DNA from: a virus
Strand: one strand, 5' to 3'
Virus record (IMG/VR): IMGVR_UViG_3300028829_002978
Span: 1-64,000 of that record
DNA: 64,000 nucleotides
The translations under genes were made by a program, and so were the position numbers. Below the pieces are notes generated by a model that had not been told where the DNA came from, ran no database searches, and saw nothing but the letters and a program-made list of their open reading frames with translations. How positions within the stretch are numbered: position 1 is the first letter of the stretch; the number at the start of each line of letters is the position of its first letter. This document shows positions 8,274 through 16,623 of the stretch, one piece after another.

Positions 8274-8414
8274 CGCTTATATTACACTACGTGTTTACAT
8301 GCTTTAGAACCTTTTAAATGGGTTCCAGTACACGCAAGTAATTTACTGTTTATATCAAAAGATGTAGCAGCTTCTAGATGTAAAATCTACTTAAAGAACG
8401 CAAAGTATTTGTAA
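8274..8414 (+). pseudogene. In-frame second copy of the helicase C-terminal motif VI
   Basis: Directly after the helicase TAA the same frame stays open for 46 codons and stops at 8412-8414. The last 16 codons (VAASRCKIYLKNAKYL) match the helicase ending (VAGSRAKLYLKNAKHM) at 11 of 16 residues, yet codon choice differs strongly. The segment before it, LLFISKD, fits an SF1 motif VI as well. There is no start codon with SD. It is probably the displaced end of an older helicase gene or a recombination scar. Confidence 0.6.
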
Positions 8415-8555
8415 TGGTGTAGTTAACAGACTTACCAAAAGAAGGAAACGCGGTATGTTATACCGTCTAATATGATTGCTCGTAAGAGTAACCAAGATCT
8501 ATACAAATAAAACATGGCAGCCGTAGAGTCGTAAGCCCAACCACAAGGAACCATT
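8415..8555 (+). promoter_or_regulatory. Intergenic leader with a repeated 13-mer
   Basis: About 140 bases before the next gene. It contains GCGGTATGTTATACCG-type inverted repeat near 8450-8466 and the 13-mer TGCTCGTAAGAGT at 8477-8489, which recurs at 60769-60781 ahead of the RNA polymerase II gene. It may hold a phage promoter or RNA element; type uncertain. Confidence 0.35.
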
Positions 8556-8900
8556 ATGAAATTATCAGAAATTTTAGTATCAGAAGAGATTAAAGATTCA
8601 GAAAAAGTTGCAAAGATTGCAGAAGTAGTTGCTAAAGCTAGAAAAGCTTATGGTAATGATGACAAAGTTATTACTGCACCAGAAGTTAACACAACTGAAG
8701 GTGTACAAGATTTAGCTATGCTAAGTGATAAATCAAAAGTTGCTATTGCAGATAGTGAAATTAGAAGAATTAAACAATTCGCTAATGAATTCACTAAAGT
8801 AAACGAAGGTGTTATGTTTGATAAAAAAGTTGAAGAGCTTATTGCTTTATCTGCTATTCTTGTAAACATTACAACTACTACAGAATCAGAATACATCTAA
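8556..8900 (+). CDS. Hypothetical protein
   Basis: 114 residues, helical, Lys/Glu/Ala/Val-rich, no motif recognised. Strong start context (AAGGA then ATG). It stands alone between a 280-base leader and a clear terminator, so it is a separate transcription unit, perhaps highly expressed. Confidence 0.7.
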   Translation: MKLSEILVSEEIKDSEKVAKIAEVVAKARKAYGNDDKVITAPEVNTTEGVQDLAMLSDKSKVAIADSEIRRIKQFANEFTKVNEGVMFDKKVEELIALSAILVNITTTTESEYI

Positions 8901-8929
8901 TAAACTTTATGTTTTTAGAGTATTAATAG

Positions 8930-8960
8930 AAAAAGGTGTGTTTAATTATACACCTTTTTT
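8930..8960 (+). terminator. Rho-independent terminator
   Basis: Perfect ten-pair stem (8930-8939 with 8950-8959) whose right arm ends in a T run. It follows the gene ending at 8900. Confidence 0.85.
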
Positions 8961-8989
8961 AATGTTTAATAAAATTTAAAGGAAAAATT

Positions 8990-9601
8990 ATGAGAAACCC
9001 ATTCAAATTTACAGCTGTTAAACCAGGAGTTCAAGAGCTGTATAGTAAATTAGAAAAGACTTACACTACTAGTATAGAATCTTTTAAACCAGAAGACATT
9101 CATATTTTACTGTTCTTTTACCTATCATTAGGAAATTGGATAGAGAATAAAATAGCGTTAGATACTCCAGTTGAGATAACTAGAGTCTTAAAACAAACTA
9201 AAAATGTATTAGCGTATAAAGATGATAAGCATCAAAGAATTTTAACACATACACATGTGTTAGAGAACCCATTTAGTATACCAACAAACTTGTATGCTTT
9301 TGCAATAGCAGCAGGAGTGTCTGTAGCTAAATTTAAAGAGTTATTTAATGTAGAAGTAGGAGACACAATTGTAGAAGACTACTTAAAAAATGAAAACACA
9401 GTACAAGTAATTAATAATAAAATTAATATTTTAAGTGAATTTACTAGACATATAAAAATTGACCCTACTATACCAAAGGTACTAATACAAGATAAAGAAG
9501 AGATGGAGCATATAATTTTTACTGGTATATTAAAAAAACAGAAAGCTATTGCTCCATTTGAACTAATATTAGAGGAGGAGGAGATAGAGGATGACTCATA
9601 A
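8990..9601 (+). CDS. Hypothetical protein upstream of AAA ATPase
   Basis: 203 residues, mostly helical, ending in a run of acidic residues (EEEEIEDD). That acidic tail is encoded by a GAGGAGGAG stretch that also serves as SD for the overlapping ATPase gene. No family recognised. Overlap of 11 bases suggests coupled expression with the ATPase. Confidence 0.65.
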   Translation: MRNPFKFTAVKPGVQELYSKLEKTYTTSIESFKPEDIHILLFFYLSLGNWIENKIALDTPVEITRVLKQTKNVLAYKDDKHQRILTHTHVLENPFSIPTNLYAFAIAAGVSVAKFKELFNVEVGDTIVEDYLKNENTVQVINNKINILSEFTRHIKIDPTIPKVLIQDKEEMEHIIFTGILKKQKAIAPFELILEEEEIEDDS

Positions 9602-10694
9602 AAAACAAAAAGAGATAGAACAACTAATCAATGCAAAAATTAATGTGTTATTAGAAGGTGAAAAAGGTTCTGGTAAGTCTACTATTATTAAAAATATAGC
9701 AGAGAAACTTAAAACTAATTTCTACACAATTGCTATGACAAAACAGACTACTTTAAATGCCTTATTAGGATTCTTATCTATTAATGGTGTATATATACCT
9801 TCTCAGCTTAGAAAGGCTGTAGAAGAGGGTGGTATCATGTTATTAGATGAGATTGATGCAGGTGATCCAAATGTTTTACTTGCATTGAATACTTTAGAAA
9901 ATGGTTATTTAGCATTTCCTGATGGTATTATAAAGACTCATCCAGATTTTAGACTATGTGCAACATCTAATCCTGCAGGTGAACATCAAATGTATACAGG
10001 AAGATCTAAACTAGATGCAGCGACATTAGATAGATTTGATATAGTATGGATTGATCGTGACCCTAAACTAGAAATTAGATTAACAGATAGGTTAACCGCT
10101 TTAGAATTAGATATTATGAGAAAAGTTTTATCTGATAATAATGTGTCTAAGGTATTATCTATGAGAGATACTATAAGATACTATAAGAGAAAACAAATTG
10201 GCTTAGCAGACGGGTATGAAAAGACACTTTTAGGGGAAGATTCATATGTATCTAGTTATAATACTGAACTTGAAAAAGCTAAACCTAAAAATCCTAAATT
10301 ACAGATAGATTGTAATGCAACTACAGAGTTGTGGGAGGTTTTAGAAGCTGAGGGAAAGCCGCAACCTGGAGCTTATAATAAAGTTCCAGGACACACAATG
10401 GGAGTTGATTATATTGATGATGAAGGGTGTATATATGGAGATGGAGCTAGTGAACCAAAGTGGGTTGATGTAAGTACACCTGCTCCTAAATATACATCAG
10501 CTCCAGAATTACCTCCTCATTTTACTTATAAATTTATAAAAGAGGTGGTTGCTGACTATGTTCTAGATGGTGTTCCATTGCCTAAAGAAATTAGAGTAGT
10601 ACATGGTGCAAGAGATGGAGACCCATTTGGAAATAGTGTATCAGTGTTCTTATCAAATGGACAACAATATAAATTCAATAAGGAGGATTTATGA
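9591..10694 (+). CDS. MoxR/CobS-like AAA+ ATPase (N4 gp24-like)
   Basis: 367 residues. Walker A GEKGSGKST at 23-31, Walker B IMLLDEIDAGD at 82-92, sensor 1 CATSNP, and the GRSKLDAATLDRFD element before the Arg finger. The last 170 residues are a variable domain. N4-like phages carry such an ATPase next to a von Willebrand-like partner. These pairs are thought to remodel protein complexes, but their phage role is not settled. The next gene overlaps by four bases. Confidence 0.8.
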   Translation: MTHKKQKEIEQLINAKINVLLEGEKGSGKSTIIKNIAEKLKTNFYTIAMTKQTTLNALLGFLSINGVYIPSQLRKAVEEGGIMLLDEIDAGDPNVLLALNTLENGYLAFPDGIIKTHPDFRLCATSNPAGEHQMYTGRSKLDAATLDRFDIVWIDRDPKLEIRLTDRLTALELDIMRKVLSDNNVSKVLSMRDTIRYYKRKQIGLADGYEKTLLGEDSYVSSYNTELEKAKPKNPKLQIDCNATTELWEVLEAEGKPQPGAYNKVPGHTMGVDYIDDEGCIYGDGASEPKWVDVSTPAPKYTSAPELPPHFTYKFIKEVVADYVLDGVPLPKEIRVVHGARDGDPFGNSVSVFLSNGQQYKFNKEDL

Positions 10695-11521
10695 AATTAG
10701 AAATAAACATGACGAAACCGTTACATGACATTTTACCCAAGGAGTGGTCTACAGAGCTTAATACTAAGAACTTAGACTATATACCTTTCAGAAATCTATT
10801 ACATTTTAAAAATTATGTATCTAAGATTAAACAGAAGAACGATGATCAGTGTGGAGTATCATACAAAACAGCATTAGATGATCTAGTGAAAGAAAAGTCT
10901 CAGTATTCTAAAATTGAATATGAGTCTATCCGAAACCTGGTTAGAGCTAACTTATTAAAAAGAGGATTCATATCTGAAGAGATTTATGAATCATTTAAAT
11001 ACACATCAGAAGGTGTTATCGTAGATATAGCTAAAGTTATAGATGAAGATCCAGCGTGTTTTTTAACACCTGTAAAATCATACACAAACCATTTTTATGA
11101 GTTGTATGTATCTATCAGTTATTCTGCTTATGTAAGTGATGAGACAGTTCGTAGAAATGCTATCAAATTATTATCTACTATTGAAGAACTAGAAAGACAA
11201 CATATTTATATTAAAGTTACTTTAGTATTTGGAGATCACAATCCAATAAGTAGTAAGAATAAAGATATGTTAGTTACGATTCCACTCTTTAGTTATAAAG
11301 ATTTTAAATCTATAGAAACCATGAGTGCAGTTTTAAATGAGAGACTGTTGCGTAAATTTATGTTTGCATTACTAGAAGATGTGTATGCAAAAGACCTAGA
11401 TTATGGGTATGGTCAAGCAATGACTATGACAACAGCAATTAATATCGGAGAAGAACTAGAAGAAACAGTACTATTCTCTAAAATATTAGATGAAGTAGTT
11501 ACACCTGGATCATCTCGTTAA
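10691..11521 (+). CDS. Partner protein of the AAA ATPase (vWA-like, DUF7192-type)
   Basis: 276 residues. The middle holds an alternating strand/helix pattern (EGVIVDIAKVIDEDP, then YELYVSISYSA, IEELERQHIYIKVTLVFG) like the degenerate von Willebrand A fold seen beside phage CobS-like ATPases (N4 gp25 position). A full MIDAS motif is not evident. ATGA overlap with the ATPase gene supports a two-protein complex. The family name is from memory. Confidence 0.55.
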   Translation: MKLEINMTKPLHDILPKEWSTELNTKNLDYIPFRNLLHFKNYVSKIKQKNDDQCGVSYKTALDDLVKEKSQYSKIEYESIRNLVRANLLKRGFISEEIYESFKYTSEGVIVDIAKVIDEDPACFLTPVKSYTNHFYELYVSISYSAYVSDETVRRNAIKLLSTIEELERQHIYIKVTLVFGDHNPISSKNKDMLVTIPLFSYKDFKSIETMSAVLNERLLRKFMFALLEDVYAKDLDYGYGQAMTMTTAINIGEELEETVLFSKILDEVVTPGSSR

Positions 11522-11537
11522 CTACTTTATGATATAG

Positions 11538-11714
11538 GGTTATAATCCTGATAATTATAGAGGGGTAAATAAAACAATACAAGCACAAATAGGACTTAAA
11601 GGTACTCGATTAAATATTGGGACTTTTCAAACAGAAAATGAGGCAGCATTAGCATATAACAATTTTGTAATATCTAATAATACAGCCCATACATTAAATA
11701 TCATAAAGGATTAA
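11538..11714 (+). pseudogene. Orphan AP2-domain fragment
   Basis: An open stretch of 58 codons encodes a clear AP2 DNA-binding domain: NYRGV, then QAQIG, then NIGTFQTENEAALAYNNFV. The frame is closed by TAG at 11535 and has no ATG, GTG or TTG start. AP2 domains are usual at the end of HNH homing endonucleases, so this looks like a remnant of such a gene left between the AAA partner and the TS-like gene. Confidence 0.6.
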
Positions 11715-11715
11715 T

Positions 11716-12420
11716 ATGAGTGAATATACAGACAAGTATAAAAATTTAGTACAACATATTTTAATGAGAGGTACAAAACAAGTTTGTAGAAATGGTTCTC
11801 AACTGATCATACCAAGTTATAGTTTCACTATTGACGATATGGAAAATGATCACAAATTACTGCTACGAAAAATGTGGTATAAAGGTGTTAAAGGTGAATT
11901 TGATACATTAGTATCAGATGAACCATTAACTAACGTTTCACAATTTGAGGCTAAAGGTTGTAATTACTGGAAATTATGGGGTGGACCTAATGGTGAGCTG
12001 AGTTTAGATTATTATAATGAACTTCACCCAGCGCTAGAAAATGTAATTAATCAAATTAAAGCAGACCCAAATAGTAGAAGACATGTAATCAGTCTTTGGA
12101 ATAATGAACACGCATTTGATGACAGTTTATCATTACATTGTTGTTGGCATAATCATACTTACTCTGTAATTAATGGTGTATTACATCTTACATGGACTCA
12201 GAGATCAGTAGATACGATGATTGGACTTCCAGCGGATATTTACTTGGCTTACTTGTTTATGAAACATATAGCTGATATATGTGATCTAAAAGTAGGCTCA
12301 TGTATGTTTAGTTTATCTAATGTGCATGTTTACACCGAACATATAGAAAACGCTAACGAATTATTAACTAGAACTGAAGATGATTTTGATAAAAAATTAG
12401 ATTTTGAGTTGAAAGGGTAA
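11716..12420 (+). CDS. Thymidylate-synthase-family enzyme, probably dCMP-specific
   Basis: 234 residues with the TS fold signatures: SRRHVISLW (Arg121/122 phosphate ligands), catalytic Cys143 in HCCWHN, QRSVD (Arg163), and VHVYTEH (His204, Tyr206). The pyrimidine-specifying Asn of TS (E. coli 177, in GLPFNIASY) is Asp174 here (GLPADI). That Asn-to-Asp change is the known mark of dCMP hydroxymethylases such as T4 gp42. It probably makes 5-hydroxymethyl- or 5-methyl-dCMP for modified phage DNA rather than dTMP. MazG-like and dCMP deaminase genes lie downstream. Confidence 0.8.
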   Translation: MSEYTDKYKNLVQHILMRGTKQVCRNGSQLIIPSYSFTIDDMENDHKLLLRKMWYKGVKGEFDTLVSDEPLTNVSQFEAKGCNYWKLWGGPNGELSLDYYNELHPALENVINQIKADPNSRRHVISLWNNEHAFDDSLSLHCCWHNHTYSVINGVLHLTWTQRSVDTMIGLPADIYLAYLFMKHIADICDLKVGSCMFSLSNVHVYTEHIENANELLTRTEDDFDKKLDFELKG

Positions 12421-12423
12421 ATT

Positions 12424-12714
12424 ATGGTTATAGAGTTACAAGCATTAGTAGTTCGTATAGACAATAAAGTTGTTGCATATCAAGGGCTTGATGATCATTA
12501 CACGTCATCACAGCTCTTTATTAAAGATCAAGAACTAGAATCACAAGGGGTAGACTTTTGGAAACATGTTGCTAAAACAAGTTGGTGGGCTATGTCAGAT
12601 AGCGGTTTAACTATTAGGGAACAAGAAGCTAAAGATCAGTGTGTGGATTTAGAAAATTTTAAAATTAGTATTGAAACTTTTAGTATTGATACTGATCTTA
12701 AAAAAGAGAGGTAA
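12424..12714 (+). CDS. Hypothetical protein
   Basis: 96 residues, acidic, with Trp at about 40, 49 and 50. Starts three bases after the TS-like stop and shares its operon. No family recognised. Confidence 0.65.
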   Translation: MVIELQALVVRIDNKVVAYQGLDDHYTSSQLFIKDQELESQGVDFWKHVAKTSWWAMSDSGLTIREQEAKDQCVDLENFKISIETFSIDTDLKKER

Positions 12715-12717
12715 ATT

Positions 12718-12933
12718 ATGAGTGAAAATAGACAATGGATCAGTGATATATTTTACCCTGCTTTAGCTAAATATAATGAAGAAGAAAAAGATTTTCATAT
12801 TCAACAATCTATAAACGCACATATTGGTTGGGTTAATTGTATTGAAAACTATGATATAGAACCAAGTGGAAAAGACATGGAAGAGATGCAACAAATGTAT
12901 CGAGAATCTCAAGGAGATATAGATGGAGTTTAA
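12718..12933 (+). CDS. Small hypothetical protein
   Basis: 71 residues, acidic, helical. GAGAGG ribosome binding site lies in the end of the upstream gene. Function unknown; part of the nucleotide-metabolism operon by position. Confidence 0.6.
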   Translation: MSENRQWISDIFYPALAKYNEEEKDFHIQQSINAHIGWVNCIENYDIEPSGKDMEEMQQMYRESQGDIDGV

Positions 12934-12934
12934 A

Positions 12935-13099
12935 ATGAGAGTTACTGAAACTTTAGTTAAAACTGTTACTATTAATGCTGAAGATATAGAAGATGCAGAA
13001 GATATTGTACGTCAAAAATATGATAATCAAGAGATAGTTTTATCTTCAGATGACTTCTTAGATGTAGACTTTTCAGAGGAAGTTGATGATGGTTGTTAG
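12935..13099 (+). CDS. DpnD/PcfM-like small protein
   Basis: 54 residues. The sequence follows the DpnD-PcfM family: an N-terminal strand VTETLVKTVTI, then AEDIEDAEDIVRQKYDN, then EIVLSSDDFLDVDF. These tiny proteins occur in phages, plasmids and the DpnII restriction locus; their role is not known. SD GGAG upstream; its end overlaps the next gene. Confidence 0.65.
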   Translation: MRVTETLVKTVTINAEDIEDAEDIVRQKYDNQEIVLSSDDFLDVDFSEEVDDGC

Positions 13100-13448
13100 C
13101 TCAATATTATTATCTCGAAATGGTTGTTATGTAGATGAAGATGGAAATTTACCTCCTAGACCTTCTTTTGATAAAGCTTTTTTAGCTGCATTAGTAAGAG
13201 GTCAACATATCTCAGATAGCGCATATCTAATGTTACCTTCATCGATGAGAGATACAACATTCTCAGCTACAAATGCAGGAGTAGAACCAGAAATTGGTAT
13301 TACTATTCCTGAAATAGCTGGATTAACAGATTTGTTAATTGTAGTAAGGAACTCTCAAAACTTATCAAGTGGAAAGAAATTTAGATTAGATGCTTTTGAT
13401 CTAATTGTTTCTTTTGAACATATAGAAATTTATAGGAGAAAACAATGA
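13086..13448 (+). CDS. Hypothetical protein, possible remote DHFR-like
   Basis: About 120 residues. ATG 13086 is chosen because GAGGA lies six bases upstream inside the preceding ORF; TTG 13083 is also possible. The N-terminus (SSILLSRNGCYVDEDGNLP) recalls the start of dihydrofolate reductase, and the neighbours are nucleotide enzymes, but the usual folate-binding pattern is not clear. Ends overlapping the MazG-like gene by four bases. Confidence 0.6.
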   Translation: MMVVSSILLSRNGCYVDEDGNLPPRPSFDKAFLAALVRGQHISDSAYLMLPSSMRDTTFSATNAGVEPEIGITIPEIAGLTDLLIVVRNSQNLSSGKKFRLDAFDLIVSFEHIEIYRRKQ

Positions 13449-13795
13449 GTAAGCTAAAAACAATTGATGAGCTAACGAAAAATATCGATACATGGCATGA
13501 TGATCGTAAGATCGTCCCAAACTCATCACCAAGCACCCAATGTCTAAAAGCAATGTCTGAACTTGGAGAGTTAGCCGACAATATAGCCAAAGGTAAAGAT
13601 GTTAAAGATGATATTGGTGATATATATGTGTGTCTATGCTCAATTGCAAGGTTGTCAGGTACAACTATGCAAGAGTCTATTTCACATGCGTATGAAGATA
13701 TTCGTTTACGAAAAGGGGTACTTCTTGAAAATGGAAACTTTGTTAAATCAACAGACCCTTTATACGTTCAAATGGAGAAAGAAGGGAAACTATGA
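13445..13795 (+). CDS. MazG-like nucleotide pyrophosphohydrolase
   Basis: 116 residues. The all-alpha NTP pyrophosphatase signature is present: SELGEL near residues 39-44 and DDIGDIYVCL near 56-65, which provide the Glu/Asp magnesium ligands. Such enzymes split nucleoside triphosphates to monophosphates. Given the dCMP-type TS homologue upstream, dCTP is an attractive substrate, since phages with modified C must remove dCTP; this is inference. Overlaps the dCMP deaminase by four bases. Confidence 0.7.
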   Translation: MSKLKTIDELTKNIDTWHDDRKIVPNSSPSTQCLKAMSELGELADNIAKGKDVKDDIGDIYVCLCSIARLSGTTMQESISHAYEDIRLRKGVLLENGNFVKSTDPLYVQMEKEGKL

Positions 13796-14118
13796 CAGAA
13801 AGAGAAGAACAACTTTGGGAACATGTTGCAGAGTTAGCTAAGAAAACTAACTGTAAAAAGAGAGCAGTAGGGGCTATTGTTTTTAATAAAAAACTAGATT
13901 TAATTGTTGGACAAGGGTATAATTTTCATCCAGATGGAATTTGTGATTGTGATTCAACTAGAACTGCTATTCATGCAGAAGATATGGCTATTCAACAAGT
14001 AGCTAAAAGTCATGATAGAGAAGATCTAATTGTATTTGTAAATCATGCTCCTTGTGCAAACTGTAAAAGTTTAATAGAAACAAGAGTGAAAGAAGTGAGA
14101 TATAGATCTCAGAAATAA
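13792..14118 (+). CDS. dCMP deaminase-like zinc cytidine deaminase
   Basis: 108 residues. The zinc site is complete: H61-A-E63 and PC88-A-N-C91, with catalytic Glu63. The reaction is dCMP to dUMP plus ammonia. It is short compared with T4 Cd (193) and lacks long allosteric insertions. An adjacent run CDCDSTRT resembles the deoxycytidylate-deaminase class. It is the last gene of the operon. Confidence 0.8.
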   Translation: MTEREEQLWEHVAELAKKTNCKKRAVGAIVFNKKLDLIVGQGYNFHPDGICDCDSTRTAIHAEDMAIQQVAKSHDREDLIVFVNHAPCANCKSLIETRVKEVRYRSQK

Positions 14119-14435
14119 ATTAATCGGGACTTAGTGTTGAGGACGAGAGGAAGTAGCAGACCAATCAATTACTGTTTTGCAAAACACTTGCGATATTACC
14201 TGTGAAACTGCCTTATCCAATAGGCGATGGATGGACACAAAACTTACCACACGCGGGCTTTCGGTAGGAATAGGGATGGAATTTCCCATGTCTGATGGAA
14301 ATTTAGACTATGATGTCATACAAAGTAAATTTGACAAAGCAAATATATATATATCGGAGCTGCAATTTTTAGTCATCTAACAAGATACTATAATTCAGTT
14401 CTAGTATGTGTATATCAAAAAATAAAGGAGATTAT
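14119..14435 (+). other. Intergenic region, possible structured RNA
   Basis: About 300 bases before the primase. Locally GC-richer than its surroundings (for example around 14248-14272, where a six-pair stem encloses ACACGCGGGCTTTC). Contains a TGTTTTGCAAAACA palindrome near 14172 and the 10-mer GTTGAGGACG at 14136-14145, which recurs at 58827-58836. A 67-codon frame at 14177-14380 has no SD and odd codons and is not called as a gene. A -10-like TATAAT lies near 14388. Confidence 0.35.
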
Positions 14436-16622
14436 ATGGGAACGACAAAAGATATGTTACACACATATTTAAAGGAGAATGGGGTGTTTGTAAATGAAAT
14501 TCACCCATTGGTAACAAAGGCTATTAACACTATATCAGGAGAAGTCCCATATAGATTAAAGCTAAGTATTGCGCTATCAGAGCTAATCACATTAACATCA
14601 CATTTAAGAAAACCTATTGTTTTACATGATGGAACTATTGTACCTTGTAATGCTATTACATTTGCTTTAGCTAGATCAGGTGTAGCAAAAGATTCATCTA
14701 TGAATATGGTACGAAAAGCATTAAAATCTGGTTATAACATTATAGACCAATATCGAAGAGATTTAGCTAGACATAACGCAGAAAAAGCTGCTATCTTAGA
14801 TGGTAAAACTAAAGAAGATTGGATGAATTACTATTCTAAACCTAGAGATTTACAAGCAGGTTTAGGTACAGTTGAAGGTATTATACAACATTTTGCAGAT
14901 CTAGAGCAAGGTGAAGTAGGTGCAGGGTTTATCAGTTCGAGTGAAATTGGTACTGATTTACAAACAAATGGTAGTATGTCAGATATTATCAAAACTTTAG
15001 CAGTCGGATATGACTTAGGTAAAATTCCTGCTAAAATTATTAAATCTACAGATAGTCAAACTGCAAGTATTGATGGTTTACCTATGAATGCTTTATTCTT
15101 TGGTTCAGAAGATGCTATTCTATTTAATAATGCTATTAAGGCATTGTTTAAACAAATATTTGGTACACAGTTAGCTAGAAGATGTATCTTTGGTTTTACA
15201 CCTGAGATTGTAGCGCCTATTAATTTTAAGTCAGTAGAAGAGTTAAATGATTATAAAGATAGAGAAAGAAAGACTACACTTGAAGCACAGGAAGCTATGT
15301 TGCAAGATATTGTGAAGATAGTAGAAACTACTGATCGAGATCCTTTATCATTGTCAACTGAAGCACAAACGCTATTTGATGTATATAAAGAGCATAATAA
15401 TTTAGTTGCTAATGACATGAAGTCACAGTACCCAATTACTAAACTTTCAAGAAGACATAAACAATGGTTAGCTTTAAAACTATCAGGGAATTATGCGATC
15501 TTAGATGGTAATTCTGAAGTTACAAAAGAGAATTATGTAATGGCTGTTAATACTATTGAAATGTTTGCAGATGATTTAATGAATTTTGAAAAAGAATTAG
15601 TAAAAGAACCTTACGAATTATTTGCTGAATTCTGTCATCATGAAGCAGAAGATGGTAAATTTAATATTGGTTTACATGAATTAAGAAAATTAGGTTATAT
15701 ACCTATGACTGGTGCCGCTAAAGGTAAGATTGAAGAACTAGTGCATTTAGCTTCAAGTTATGATACTGAAGGTATTTATACTGCTTGTGTTCAAAATGGT
15801 ATTTGTTATGAAGAAATTATTAGAACAGATGTTGCTGGGTTATCATATCTAGAAGTAGGTGGAACTAAAGATCAAAGAGCTAATCAATGTAGTTCAGGTT
15901 TTGATTTCTATGAAACAGACTTTGAAGAACTAGGTAACATGCTAGGAGGAGACTACGCTTATTCACCATTCAGGTTTGAAGGAGGTGTTAGAGGTAAAGA
16001 TAACATTTTAGGTGGTTGTAAATTTGTAGCATTAGATGTAGACAAATCATCAATTACTGATGAAGAATGTCATTTATTACTAGAAGGTATTAATCATCAT
16101 ATTGCTAGAACCTCTGATAAAAATAACCAATTCAAATTTAGAGTATTAGTTGAACTAGAGTCTATTGTTGATATTGAAGATAGACATTGGAGATATTTCT
16201 TAGAAGAAATTGGTATTGAGTTAGGTTTAAACGTAGACTTATTACCTAAATCTCAAATATACTTCGCATACGACGGTAGAGAGGTACTATCTGAATTAGA
16301 TGGTGAACCTCTAGGAACTAAAGATTTAATTGTTAAAGCTATGGAAAAAGAAGCTAATAAACCTAAACCTAAAAGTATATCATCTGCTCAGCAAAAGATT
16401 ATGTTAACAGATAAAATGAATACATTTGATTTTGCATATAATGCAGTAAATGGTGAAGGATCAAGATCATTAGTAAGAGCTGGTCTCTATGCTATTGACT
16501 TAGGTGCGTCTCAAATTGAAGTTGAAGGACTTATTAAAGACATAAATAATTTCTGGGTTTCTTCTATGGATGAAGACCGATTAGAATACACAGTTCTTAA
16601 TTACCTTCGTCGAAAGTTTTAG
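14436..16622 (+). CDS. AEP-type primase / replication protein
   Basis: 728 residues from ATG 14436, chosen for its AAAGGAG eight bases upstream (14406 is further up without SD). The C-terminal third is an archaeo-eukaryotic-primase-like domain: FVALDVDKSS with a DxD metal site, the FKFRVLVEL strand, and the HWRYF...LGLNVD...YFAYDGRE pattern usual in phage and plasmid primases. The first 450 residues are helical and unrecognised. It probably primes DNA synthesis for the split DNA polymerase downstream. Confidence 0.7.
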   Translation: MGTTKDMLHTYLKENGVFVNEIHPLVTKAINTISGEVPYRLKLSIALSELITLTSHLRKPIVLHDGTIVPCNAITFALARSGVAKDSSMNMVRKALKSGYNIIDQYRRDLARHNAEKAAILDGKTKEDWMNYYSKPRDLQAGLGTVEGIIQHFADLEQGEVGAGFISSSEIGTDLQTNGSMSDIIKTLAVGYDLGKIPAKIIKSTDSQTASIDGLPMNALFFGSEDAILFNNAIKALFKQIFGTQLARRCIFGFTPEIVAPINFKSVEELNDYKDRERKTTLEAQEAMLQDIVKIVETTDRDPLSLSTEAQTLFDVYKEHNNLVANDMKSQYPITKLSRRHKQWLALKLSGNYAILDGNSEVTKENYVMAVNTIEMFADDLMNFEKELVKEPYELFAEFCHHEAEDGKFNIGLHELRKLGYIPMTGAAKGKIEELVHLASSYDTEGIYTACVQNGICYEEIIRTDVAGLSYLEVGGTKDQRANQCSSGFDFYETDFEELGNMLGGDYAYSPFRFEGGVRGKDNILGGCKFVALDVDKSSITDEECHLLLEGINHHIARTSDKNNQFKFRVLVELESIVDIEDRHWRYFLEEIGIELGLNVDLLPKSQIYFAYDGREVLSELDGEPLGTKDLIVKAMEKEANKPKPKSISSAQQKIMLTDKMNTFDFAYNAVNGEGSRSLVRAGLYAIDLGASQIEVEGLIKDINNFWVSSMDEDRLEYTVLNYLRRKF

Positions 16623-16623
16623 A

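Noticed and set aside
13086-13448. Firm dihydrofolate reductase call
   Set aside because: Only the N-terminal pattern is similar; the folate and NADPH binding motifs are not visible and the protein is too short.
14177-14380. 67-codon reading frame between dCMP deaminase and primase
   Set aside because: Starts with TTG or a late ATG without SD, has codons unlike neighbouring genes in its first half, and overlaps hairpins. Kept only as part of a non-coding region.
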